A stretch of DNA of 40,326 bases from Crocinitomicaceae bacterium (lineage in GTDB: Bacteria; Bacteroidota; Bacteroidia; Flavobacteriales_D; Sanyastnellaceae). A program made the translations under genes and the position numbers. The notes below the pieces were generated by a model that saw only the letters and a program-made list of their open reading frames with translations, was not told where the DNA came from and made no database searches. The stretch covers positions 1 through 40,326 of the forward strand of contig NZRP01000045.1 of assembly GCA_002693775.1 (NCBI GenBank), given 5' to 3'. This document shows positions 33,007-40,326 of the stretch, one piece after another. Each line of letters starts with the position of its first letter. Position 1 is the first letter of the stretch.

Positions 33007-34409
33007 TATACGTGAAGAGCTCTGTCGCCTGTGGCAGCAAGAGCAGCCTCCTTAATGGCTTCAGTAAATGTTGGGTGAGCGTGACTCATACGTGAGATAT
33101 CCTCTGCAGAAGCTCTGAATTCCATTGCAACTACTGCCTCCGCAATCATGTCAGCAGCTCTAGGGCCTATCATGTGAACACCCAGGATTTCATCAGTTTC
33201 TGCATGAGCAAGAACCTTTACCTGACCATCAGTATCCATGCTAGCTCTAGCACGACCACTCGCCTTAAACGGGAAAGAACCCACTTTATAGTTAATATTC
33301 TCAGCTTTGAGCTGCTCCTCTGTTTTCCCTACAGCTGCAACTTCTGGCCAAGTGTAAACAACACCAGGAATTAAGTTGTAGTCGATGTGTGGATGCTCGC
33401 CGTTAATTACCTCAGCAGCAAAAACACCTTCTTCTTCAGCTTTGTGAGCAAGCATTGCTCCTCTGATCACATCGCCAATAGCATAGATGTGTGGCTGAGA
33501 TGTTCTTAGCTTTTCATCAATTGGGATCATACCTCTTTCATCAACCTCTATTCCAGCAGCTTCGAGATTTAGTCCTTCAGTGAATGGTTTTCTACCTACA
33601 CTCACAAGACAGTATTCAGCCTTGAAAGTTTGTTCTTCTCCCTTCTTGTTGTCAGCCTTAACTGTAACACTTCTGCCAGCAGTCTTAACCTCTTTTACAG
33701 AAGTTGATAGTTGGAATTTGATGCCCAGTTTCTTAAGAGAGCGGAGTAATTCCTTCCCTAAAGTTTTATCCATAGTTGGGATAAGAGAGTTTTGGTATTC
33801 AATAACTGTCACCTCTGTTCCTAAACGAGCGTAAACAGACCCAAGCTCTAAGCCTATCACTCCCCCACCAATTACAATCATTGATTTAGGAAGTTTAGCA
33901 AGGCTCAAGGCTTCAGTTGATGTGATAACTCGCTTCTTGTCAATTTCAATGAATGGAAGAGAGCTAGGTTTAGAACCTGTAGCTATGATAACATTCTTAG
34001 CTCCCAACTGATAAGCTTCTCCTATTTCTGGAGAGACTTGTACTGTGTTTGCATCTACAAATGAGCCCAAACCATGATGAACATCAATTGAATTTTTCTT
34101 CATCAAGAAATTGATGCCCGCTGTTGTATCTGAAACAACTTCTCCTTTTCTAGACACCATTTGTGGGAAGTCTAGGCTCAGAGACCCCACCCCTATGCCA
34201 TGTTGAGAGAATTGCTCTTTTGCTTGGTGGTAGTGCTCTGAAGAGTCTAGTAAAGCTTTTGATGGAATGCATCCAACATTAAGACATGTTCCACCTAGAG
34301 TAGAATACTTCTCTATAAGTGCAGTTTTATTTCCCAATTGTGCTGCTCGGATTGCAGCTACATAGCCTCCAGGGCCAGATCCAATGACTATTACGTCGTA
34401 GTTAGACAT
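33006..34409 (-). CDS. lpdA: Dihydrolipoyl dehydrogenase
   Basis: E3 flavoprotein of the pyruvate and 2-oxoglutarate dehydrogenase and glycine cleavage systems; reoxidises dihydrolipoamide with NAD. The 467-residue protein has the FAD motif VIGSGPGGYVAA at 8-19, the redox pair Cys42/Cys47 in GGTCLNVGCIPSK, the NAD-binding GGGVIGLELGSVYARLG, and the interface motif HAHPTFTEA with the catalytic histidine. It is the first gene of the minus-strand group. sucA, encoding a partner E1, lies on the other strand about 4.4 kb away. Confidence 0.96.
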   Translation of the reverse strand: MSNYDVIVIGSGPGGYVAAIRAAQLGNKTALIEKYSTLGGTCLNVGCIPSKALLDSSEHYHQAKEQFSQHGIGVGSLSLDFPQMVSRKGEVVSDTTAGINFLMKKNSIDVHHGLGSFVDANTVQVSPEIGEAYQLGAKNVIIATGSKPSSLPFIEIDKKRVITSTEALSLAKLPKSMIVIGGGVIGLELGSVYARLGTEVTVIEYQNSLIPTMDKTLGKELLRSLKKLGIKFQLSTSVKEVKTAGRSVTVKADNKKGEEQTFKAEYCLVSVGRKPFTEGLNLEAAGIEVDERGMIPIDEKLRTSQPHIYAIGDVIRGAMLAHKAEEEGVFAAEVINGEHPHIDYNLIPGVVYTWPEVAAVGKTEEQLKAENINYKVGSFPFKASGRARASMDTDGQVKVLAHAETDEILGVHMIGPRAADMIAEAVVAMEFRASAEDISRMSHAHPTFTEAIKEAALAATGDRALHV

Positions 34410-34437
34410 TTCTTGTTAATGATTGAAGAATAGGTCG

Positions 34438-34445
34438 CAAAGGTA
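34438..34445 (-). promoter_or_regulatory. Putative -7 box of lpdA
   Basis: Minus strand TACCTTTG, exact TAnnTTTG, 28 nt before ATG 34409, giving a leader of about 24 nt. No TTG at 18-23 nt spacing was seen upstream. Unlike the close boxes elsewhere in this window, this would produce a conventional leader. Confidence 0.4.
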
Positions 34446-34496
34446 GCCAAGTCTTCGCCTACCTGTCGTTTCTTTGTAGGTTATTAGATAAAGTCT

Positions 34497-36953
34497 ATGT
34501 GGTCTAAAATCGCTTCCATTTTATTACGTTACAGATTTGCAGTGCTTTTAGCTCTTGCAGGTGTTACCGTACTGATGGGGTCCAAGATTCCAGACTTGCG
34601 TCTTGTATACGAGTTTGGAGGATTGTTGCCAGAGGACAACGAAACTAGAATAGAGTTTGAAAACTTTATTGAGGATTTTGGCGCAGAGGGGAACTTAATG
34701 GTTTTAGGGGTTGATGACCCTAAAATTTATACCTCAGAAGGATTTCAGTCTTGGTTTGAGTTAGCTGAAGATATAAGAGATGTCAAGGTTGATGTTGACG
34801 GAGTACCTCTAGATATAATTGATTCGGTATTCTGCATCACACATGCCTTTACAGTTGGAAAGGACACGGTAAATAGAGCTTTTACAGTTGAGCCTATAAC
34901 AAGAGACTTAAAAAGAGGCGGGCCTGCTTTGCCTCAAAAGCAAGTAGATGAAATAGTAAAAAAAGTAAAGTCTTTAGAGTTCTTTGAAGGGATTTTATAC
35001 CAAGATTCATCAGATGTGACTCTGATGATGGTGTTCATCGATCCAGCTTTATTTAACTCAAATAAAAGAGGGACAGTAATTGAAGACATTACCCTGCTTG
35101 CAGATACTTGGAGTGAGAATGAAGATGTAGATCTCTATTTAAGTGGTTTACCCTACATCAGGGTTTCGATGACTAATAAGGTTAAAGGCGAGCTAGGCTA
35201 CTTTGTTGCAGCAGCACTGCTGGTAACATTTATGCTTCTTTTATTGTTTTTTAGAGATATAACAACAGCTTTGGTTTGCTCTAGTGTAGTAATTGTAGGA
35301 GTTGTAATATCTACAGGCTCAATTGCGGCATTTGATTATCCGATTACACTCCTTATGTCACTAATACCACCGTTGATGATTGTAATTGGTGTCCCTAACT
35401 GCATATATCTGGTCAATAAATATCATGCGGATTATAAAAAGCATGGTAATAAGGTTAGGGCTTTACAAAGAATGATAACTAAGGTTGGTAATGCAACATT
35501 GCTTACAAACCTTACAACTGCAATGGGTTTTGCAACCTTCATGTTTACTAGTAGCGATATGCTTCAGAACTTTGGAACTATTGCAGCGGTAAATATTCTA
35601 GCTGTTTTCTTCATAAGTCTTTCTTTAATCCCTACTCTGTTATTCTTACTTCCAGAGCCTAAACTTAGACAGCTAAAACATCTAGATAGAAAATGGGTAT
35701 TTAAACTTGTTTCAGGTTTTGTTGATACAGTCCAAACAAGAAGAATAGCTGTTTACTTGAGCGCACTAGCAATCTTAGCTTTTTCTATTGTTGGGATGGT
35801 CCAAATGCGAGTTACTGGGAATATTGTAGATGACCTTCCAGAGAATGATAGGGTATTAACTGATTTGGCCTGGATGGAAGATAACTTCAATGGAGTTATG
35901 CCTTTCGAGGCCTTAGTAGATTTTGGAAAACCTGGTAAAGCTCTTCAACCTTCAAGTTTGAAAAAAATTGAGAAGCTTCAAAAACTTCTGAGTGAATACC
36001 CACAGTTTTCAAAAAGCATGTCAGCGGTTGATGCGACTAAGTTTGCAACGATGGCATTTAATAATGGGAAACCATCAGCTTATAGACTGCCTATTGGTAA
36101 AGAAAAGAGTAAGTTAAGACCATATTTAAACAACACAGAGAAGAAATCTAAGGATAATGAAAATGCGATGAGCGTTACTAGGAATTTTATGGATTCCACT
36201 AAAACAACTACTCGTGTTACAGCCCAAATCAAGGATATAGGAACCCTCGAGATGGACGAATTAATGGCTGACTTAGAGCCTAAGATTAAAGAGATATTCC
36301 CTGAGGATACATATGACGTGACTTTAACGGGTACGTCTATAGTTTTCCTTAAAGGCACCCATTATCTGGTAAAAAACCTTGCTGTAAGTATTGCACTTGC
36401 AATTTTCGTAATTGCGCTAGTTATGGCTATGCTTTTCTCTTCTACTAGAATGGTGTTTATAGCTCTTATTCCTAACATAATGCCTCTGCTTTTTACTGCA
36501 GGAGTTATGGGTTGGACAGGGATACCAATTAAGCCATCTACCATCTTAGTGTTCTCGATTGCGTTTGGCATATCGGTTGATGATACAATTCACTTCCTAG
36601 CTAAATACAGACAGGAACTCACAAGACTTAATTGGGATATTAAGAAGGCAGTAATACTCGCAGTTGAAGAAACAGGAGTTAGCATGATGTACACTTCTAT
36701 TGTGTTGTTCTGCGGTTTTATGATGTTCTCGATGAGTGAATTTGACGGGACTAGATCACTGGGCATTTTGGTTAGTGTAACATTGTTTGTTGCCATGTTC
36801 GCTAACCTTCTTTTATTGCCAACTCTATTGCTTAGTTTTAATAATTACATCACGACTAAGGCCTTTCAAGAACCACTTCTTGACATCATTGATGAGGAGG
36901 ATGATATCGATCTTGATGCACTTAGAGTAGAAAACAAGAGGGATATTCAATAG
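34497..36953 (+). CDS. RND/MMPL-superfamily transporter
   Basis: An 818-residue inner-membrane protein with two repeats of one helix, a large periplasmic loop and five or six helices. The first helix is about residues 12-28; the first helical bundle (about 235-390) contains LMSLIPPLMIVIGVPNCIYLVNKYH. The second half (about 415-790) contains STILVFSIAFGISVDDTIHFLAKYR, in which the paired Asp residues are typical proton-relay positions. The two-halves layout without a large docking loop fits MMPL/SSD-type exporters (lipid or hopanoid export) rather than AcrB. No membrane-fusion protein or outer-membrane channel is adjacent. It is divergent from lpdA and followed 12 nt later by rmlA. Substrate unknown. 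Confidence 0.88.
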   Translation: MWSKIASILLRYRFAVLLALAGVTVLMGSKIPDLRLVYEFGGLLPEDNETRIEFENFIEDFGAEGNLMVLGVDDPKIYTSEGFQSWFELAEDIRDVKVDVDGVPLDIIDSVFCITHAFTVGKDTVNRAFTVEPITRDLKRGGPALPQKQVDEIVKKVKSLEFFEGILYQDSSDVTLMMVFIDPALFNSNKRGTVIEDITLLADTWSENEDVDLYLSGLPYIRVSMTNKVKGELGYFVAAALLVTFMLLLLFFRDITTALVCSSVVIVGVVISTGSIAAFDYPITLLMSLIPPLMIVIGVPNCIYLVNKYHADYKKHGNKVRALQRMITKVGNATLLTNLTTAMGFATFMFTSSDMLQNFGTIAAVNILAVFFISLSLIPTLLFLLPEPKLRQLKHLDRKWVFKLVSGFVDTVQTRRIAVYLSALAILAFSIVGMVQMRVTGNIVDDLPENDRVLTDLAWMEDNFNGVMPFEALVDFGKPGKALQPSSLKKIEKLQKLLSEYPQFSKSMSAVDATKFATMAFNNGKPSAYRLPIGKEKSKLRPYLNNTEKKSKDNENAMSVTRNFMDSTKTTTRVTAQIKDIGTLEMDELMADLEPKIKEIFPEDTYDVTLTGTSIVFLKGTHYLVKNLAVSIALAIFVIALVMAMLFSSTRMVFIALIPNIMPLLFTAGVMGWTGIPIKPSTILVFSIAFGISVDDTIHFLAKYRQELTRLNWDIKKAVILAVEETGVSMMYTSIVLFCGFMMFSMSEFDGTRSLGILVSVTLFVAMFANLLLLPTLLLSFNNYITTKAFQEPLLDIIDEEDDIDLDALRVENKRDIQ

Positions 36954-36965
36954 ATTGCACTCGCT

Positions 36966-37823
36966 ATGAAAGGAATAATTCTTGCCGGAGGTATTGGAAC
37001 GAGGCTTTGGCCTTTAACTAAAGCTGTTAGTAAGCAGTTGATGCCTGTGTTTGACAAACCCATGATTTACTACCCGCTTACGACGCTTATGTTGGCTGGA
37101 ATAAAGGAAATATTGATTATCACAACTCCTGAAGATTCTTCTTCTTTTAAGGAGCTCTTAGGAGACGGATCTCAATTGGGATGTTCTTTTGAGTATGCCG
37201 ATCAAGAAGTGCCAAACGGATTAGCTCAAGCATTTGTGATAGGAGAGGAGTTTATTGGAGATGATCAAGTTGCACTTATACTAGGTGATAATATCTTTCA
37301 TGGAAAGCATTTTGGTCGTCAGCTAAGAGCAGACAAGGATTCAACAGGAGCCCTTATCTATGCTTACTACGTTAGTGACCCAGAGAGATATGGAGTTGTT
37401 GATTTTGACGATGCAGGAAATGCGTTAAGTATAGAAGAGAAACCGTCTGACCCTAAGTCTAATTACGCTATTCCAGGACTTTATTTCTACGATAATGATG
37501 TGGTTGAAATTGCTAAAGCACTACAGCCAAGTGCTAGAGGTGAGTATGAAATCACTGACGTAAATAAGATTTACTTAGAGGCAGGGAAGCTTAAAGTAAG
37601 CAAATTAGATAGAGGTATGGCTTGGCTTGATACTGGTACTCATGAGAGTTTGCTTCAAGCATCGCAATATGTCCAAATGATTGAGCAACGTCAAGGGCTT
37701 AAAATTGGAAGTATTGAAGAGGTGGCATGGCGTATGGGATTCATCTCAACTGAGCAGTTAAAAGCACTTGCAGAACCTCTTTGTAAGAGTGGATATGGGA
37801 ATTATTTGTTAGACCAAATATGA
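36966..37823 (+). CDS. rmlA: Glucose-1-phosphate thymidylyltransferase
   Basis: Makes dTDP-glucose from glucose 1-phosphate and dTTP, the entry to dTDP-rhamnose and other deoxysugars of the cell surface. The 285-residue protein has [31 protein letters not shown], the nucleotide-binding signature, [10 protein letters not shown] with the metal-binding Asp, [19 protein letters not shown], and [14 protein letters not shown]. rmlB, rmlC and rmlD are not adjacent. Its stop overlaps the next gene's ATG (ATGA), suggesting coupling with the prenyl synthase. Confidence 0.95.
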   Translation: MKGIILAGGIGTRLWPLTKAVSKQLMPVFDKPMIYYPLTTLMLAGIKEILIITTPEDSSSFKELLGDGSQLGCSFEYADQEVPNGLAQAFVIGEEFIGDDQVALILGDNIFHGKHFGRQLRADKDSTGALIYAYYVSDPERYGVVDFDDAGNALSIEEKPSDPKSNYAIPGLYFYDNDVVEIAKALQPSARGEYEITDVNKIYLEAGKLKVSKLDRGMAWLDTGTHESLLQASQYVQMIEQRQGLKIGSIEEVAWRMGFISTEQLKALAEPLCKSGYGNYLLDQI

Positions 37824-38767
37824 TTACAACAGAGCAACTCCAGAAGGACTTTTCTTCAGGGCTTTCTACTTTTCTTTCTAATTATCCAGAGTCCAACCTC
37901 TTTGGACCTATCCGCTATTTATTGAGTTTAGGCGGGAAGAGAATCAGGCCGCTTTTAGCCCTATCAGTTAGTAATGCTGAAGGAGCAACATCTGAGGATG
38001 CTATGCCCGCTTCGTTAGCTGTGGAATTTTTTCACAATTTCACATTGATGCACGATGACATTATGGACAATGCTCCGCTAAGAAGAGGCAAGGTTACAGT
38101 TCACGAAAAATACAGTAAAAATGCAGCAATACTCAGCGGGGATGCCTTGTTCACTGCAGCATATCAAGCGCTTGAATTGGCGAATCCAGAGCACCTTCCT
38201 CAGTTATTAAGATTGCTCAATAAAACGTCTATGGAAGTATGCGAAGGTCAGCAACTTGACCTCGATTACGAATCTTTGGGCGACGTAACTCAGGAGATGT
38301 ATCTCGAGATGATTAGACTTAAAACATCTGTTCTTCTTGCCGCATCTTGTTCCATGGGTGCTATTTGTGCAGGGGCTGATGATGAGAGGGTGCAGTTGTG
38401 GTATGAGTTTGGCGAAAAGCTTGGTCTAGCATTCCAACTTCAAGACGATTACTTAGATACTTTTGGCCTTGAAAAATCGACTGGTAAAAAGGTTGGAGGA
38501 GATATCCTTGCTGATAAGAAGACGTTTTTACACATTCACTCTAGTGCCGTAAAGGAATTGCCTTCTGCCTCAGGACTTAGTGATGATGATAAAATTGATT
38601 TAATTAAGACTGCTATGAAGGACAGAGGTTCTGATTTAGCGGCGAAAAACAAAATGACTGCTTACTCTGAAAATGCTAGAAAAGCACTCGAATTATTAGA
38701 CTTGGATTCATCTTTAAATACCTGGTTTGAAGAGTTACTTTTTTCAGTGACACAAAGAGTCTCTTAA
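37820..38767 (+). CDS. Trans-polyprenyl diphosphate synthase (IspA/IspB family)
   Basis: Elongates allylic diphosphates with IPP in the trans configuration. The 315-residue helical protein carries both aspartate-rich motifs: DDIMD at 79-83 ([15 protein letters not shown]) and DDYLD at 209-213 ([11 protein letters not shown]), plus GGKRIRP at 38-44. Product length cannot be read confidently; the residues at -5 and -4 before the first motif are Phe and Thr, so a farnesyl or geranylgeranyl chain is possible. It could supply uppS or quinone synthesis. It overlaps rmlA by 4 nt and ends 15 nt before sucA. Confidence 0.92.
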   Translation: MITTEQLQKDFSSGLSTFLSNYPESNLFGPIRYLLSLGGKRIRPLLALSVSNAEGATSEDAMPASLAVEFFHNFTLMHDDIMDNAPLRRGKVTVHEKYSKNAAILSGDALFTAAYQALELANPEHLPQLLRLLNKTSMEVCEGQQLDLDYESLGDVTQEMYLEMIRLKTSVLLAASCSMGAICAGADDERVQLWYEFGEKLGLAFQLQDDYLDTFGLEKSTGKKVGGDILADKKTFLHIHSSAVKELPSASGLSDDDKIDLIKTAMKDRGSDLAAKNKMTAYSENARKALELLDLDSSLNTWFEELLFSVTQRVS

Positions 38768-38769
38768 TG

Positions 38770-38777
38770 TAAATTTA
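38770..38777 (+). promoter_or_regulatory. Possible -7 box of sucA
   Basis: TAAATTTA, one mismatch to TAnnTTTG at the last base, followed by five C residues and the GTG start. No TTG at suitable spacing. It lies in the 15-nt gap after the prenyl synthase. Confidence 0.3.
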
Positions 38778-38782
38778 CCCCC

Positions 38783-40326
38783 GTGGACCCACTATCGTTT
38801 TTAAGCAACATTGAGCCTAAGACATTGGACGCACTTTACGCCCAATATCTCAACAATCCCGAATCAGTTGACCGTTCTTGGCGACTTTTTTTTGCTGGCT
38901 TTGATTTAGCGACTTCGCATTACGGAGCTGAAGGCGTATCGCCAGTGACTTTGAAAGAGTTTAAAGTCTTGGATTTAATCCACGGATACAGAACAAGAGG
39001 ACACCTTTTTACTGCTACAAATCCTGTAAGAGATAGGCGTACTTATTCGCCGACTCTAGCGCTGGAGAATTTTGGACTAGGTGAAGAGGATCTTGAAACG
39101 GTATTTGAGGCAGGAACCCAAATCGGAATTGGCCCTGCTTCTTTGAAGGATATCATCGCACATCTTGAGGCAACATATTGCAGTAGCATCTCAGTTGAGT
39201 ACATGTACATTAGAGAGCCAGAGAGAGTAAATTGGATTCGCGAGCACATTGAGCTTGACAATAGAAAGAAATTCTCGAATGATGATAAGCTTCACATTTT
39301 AAAGAAGATTAGCCAAGCAACTCTATTTGAAGAATTCCTTCAGAAGAAGTTTGTAGGCCAAAAGAGATTCTCACTAGAAGGTGGTGAGTCACTTATTCCC
39401 GCTCTTGATGCAATCATTGAGTTCGGAACAGATTTAGGCGTTAGTGAAGTAGTTCTAGGTATGGCTCACAGGGGTCGTCTTAGCACACTAGCCCATATAC
39501 TTGGGAAAGAGTACTCTGATATTTTCAGCGAGTTCATAGGAAAGGAGTACGATAACGAAGAGGAAATTGAAGGGGATGTGAAGTACCATTTGGGTCATTC
39601 TAAAACCCAAATCGCAGACACAGGCAAGGAGGTAACCATCACACTTGCACCCAACCCATCTCACCTTGAAGCAGTTGATCCAGTGGTGCTTGGTATAGCA
39701 AGGGCGCGCATTGACGAGAAGGGCGGAGATGAAAAGTCTGTTCTACCTATTCTCGTTCACGGTGACTCAGCTGTTGCCGGACAGGGCGTTGTGTATGAGG
39801 TTGCCCAAATGGCAGGCCTCGACGGTTACCGCACTGGAGGAACGGTACACATCATTGTAAACAATCAGGTAGGTTTCACAACCAACTACCTAGACGCAAG
39901 AACTTCGACATACTGTACAGATGTAGGTAAGGCAACACAAAGTTTGATTTTCCACGTAAACGCTGACGACACTGAAGCAGTTGTTCAGGTTATGGGGATA
40001 GCTATTAAGTACAGACAAGAGTTTAGCAGAGATGTTTTTATCGATCTTCTTGGATACAGAAAGTACGGACACAATGAGGGCGATGAGCCTAAGTTCACTC
40101 AGCCTAAGCTATACAAGGCTATTGCTGCACATGCTTCTCCATACAAGATTTACCTAGATCATCTTATAGAAATTGGAGTAATCACTAATGAGCAAGGAGC
40201 TTCTGCAAAGGCAGAGCAACTTGATCTTATGGAGTTAGGTTTCTCTACTGCTAAAGAACAAGAGACCAACTCTATTCCAAACTTCTTAGAAGACCTATGG
40301 AAGGATTACAGAGTTGCAACAGAGGA
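38783..40326 (+). CDS. sucA: 2-oxoglutarate dehydrogenase E1 component (5' part; continues beyond the window)
   Basis: Thiamine-diphosphate enzyme that decarboxylates 2-oxoglutarate in the TCA cycle. The first 514 codons are present. The N-terminus (DPLSFLSNIEPKTLDALYAQYLNNPESVDRSW) is the E2-binding motif region. FSLEGGESLIPALD, VVLGMAHRGRLSTLAHILGK, YHLGHS and APNPSHLEAVDPVV are E1o signatures; HGDSAVAGQGVVYE and NNQVGFTT belong to the cofactor site; RKYGHNEGDEPKFTQP follows. The only feasible start is GTG at 38783: an in-frame TAA lies 16 nt upstream and the protein aligns from this point. Its E3 partner lpdA is nearby on the opposite strand. The gene reads off the right edge. Confidence 0.95.
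   Translation, partial: MDPLSFLSNIEPKTLDALYAQYLNNPESVDRSWRLFFAGFDLATSHYGAEGVSPVTLKEFKVLDLIHGYRTRGHLFTATNPVRDRRTYSPTLALENFGLGEEDLETVFEAGTQIGIGPASLKDIIAHLEATYCSSISVEYMYIREPERVNWIREHIELDNRKKFSNDDKLHILKKISQATLFEEFLQKKFVGQKRFSLEGGESLIPALDAIIEFGTDLGVSEVVLGMAHRGRLSTLAHILGKEYSDIFSEFIGKEYDNEEEIEGDVKYHLGHSKTQIADTGKEVTITLAPNPSHLEAVDPVVLGIARARIDEKGGDEKSVLPILVHGDSAVAGQGVVYEVAQMAGLDGYRTGGTVHIIVNNQVGFTTNYLDARTSTYCTDVGKATQSLIFHVNADDTEAVVQVMGIAIKYRQEFSRDVFIDLLGYRKYGHNEGDEPKFTQPKLYKAIAAHASPYKIYLDHLIEIGVITNEQGASAKAEQLDLMELGFSTAKEQETNSIPNFLEDLWKDYRVATE

Noticed and set aside
36966-37823. dTDP-rhamnose operon
   Set aside because: Only rmlA is present; rmlB, rmlC and rmlD are missing from both sides.
1-40326. tRNA or rRNA genes, CRISPR arrays, insertion sequences, toxin-antitoxin or phage-defence systems
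   Set aside because: Both strands were read for the usual signatures (cloverleaf T-loop, regularly spaced repeats, transposase motifs, restriction or nuclease domains) and none was convincing.

Overview
The window is a gene-dense stretch of chromosome from a member of the Bacteroidota, most likely a flavobacterial or cryomorph-like marine lineage. The evidence is a SusC-style TonB-dependent receptor with an N-terminal carboxypeptidase-like domain, a secreted protein with a type IX secretion (T9SS) C-terminal sorting domain, a PorG-like T9SS protein, the gene order nadK-porG-uppS-bamA-ompH-ompH-murI, a DUF4271-like membrane protein beside hemD, almost no Shine-Dalgarno sequences, and several TAnnTTTG promoter boxes of the type known in this phylum. 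Typical genes are near 40% G+C by hand counts. No tRNA, rRNA, CRISPR array, insertion sequence or phage gene was recognised. This is mainly core genome.

Layout. 1-3.9 kb (minus): a DUF4271-like protein, hemD, rnpA, an S41 processing protease and the start of an O-antigen-ligase-like protein. 4.2-9.4 kb (plus): asd, a TonB-dependent receptor and a T9SS cargo protein. 9.4-11.5 kb (minus): metG. 11.5-14.6 kb (plus): LD-carboxypeptidase, kbl and an FAD oxidoreductase, followed by a decayed minus-strand lipoprotein gene (14580-15058). 15.1-16.9 kb (plus): ClC channel with CBS domains. 16.9-18.45 kb (minus): pdxJ and an alpha/beta hydrolase. 18.5-26.3 kb (plus): CBS/ACT-like protein, nadK, porG, uppS, bamA, two ompH genes and murI, an envelope-biogenesis operon with overlapping genes. 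26.2-28.2 kb (minus): gamma-carbonic anhydrase-like protein, a 750-nt very AT-rich island, then gmhA. 28.2-34.4 kb (minus): lpdA, pabB, tilS and a DsbD-like protein. 34.5-40.3 kb (plus): RND/MMPL exporter, rmlA, polyprenyl diphosphate synthase and the 5' part of sucA, which runs off the window.

How the genes fit together. The central cluster supplies undecaprenyl phosphate (uppS), D-glutamate for peptidoglycan (murI), outer-membrane protein assembly (bamA, ompH) and a T9SS component (porG). The receptor and the sorting-domain protein elsewhere in the window are expected clients of those machines. gmhA, rmlA and the ligase-like protein point to surface polysaccharide synthesis. lpdA and sucA belong to 2-oxo acid dehydrogenase complexes.

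The most interesting signal is regulatory. At many transcription-unit heads a TAnnTTTG-like box ends only 3-5 nt before the chosen start codon (exact matches at asd, pdxJ, the first ompH and the gamma-carbonic anhydrase; one-mismatch versions at the TonB receptor, kbl, the CBS gene, gmhA and sucA). This suggests widespread leaderless transcription. Other notable items are the pseudogene, the AT-rich island with 18-bp direct repeats, and intragenic G+C-rich patches in the receptor, metG and murI.
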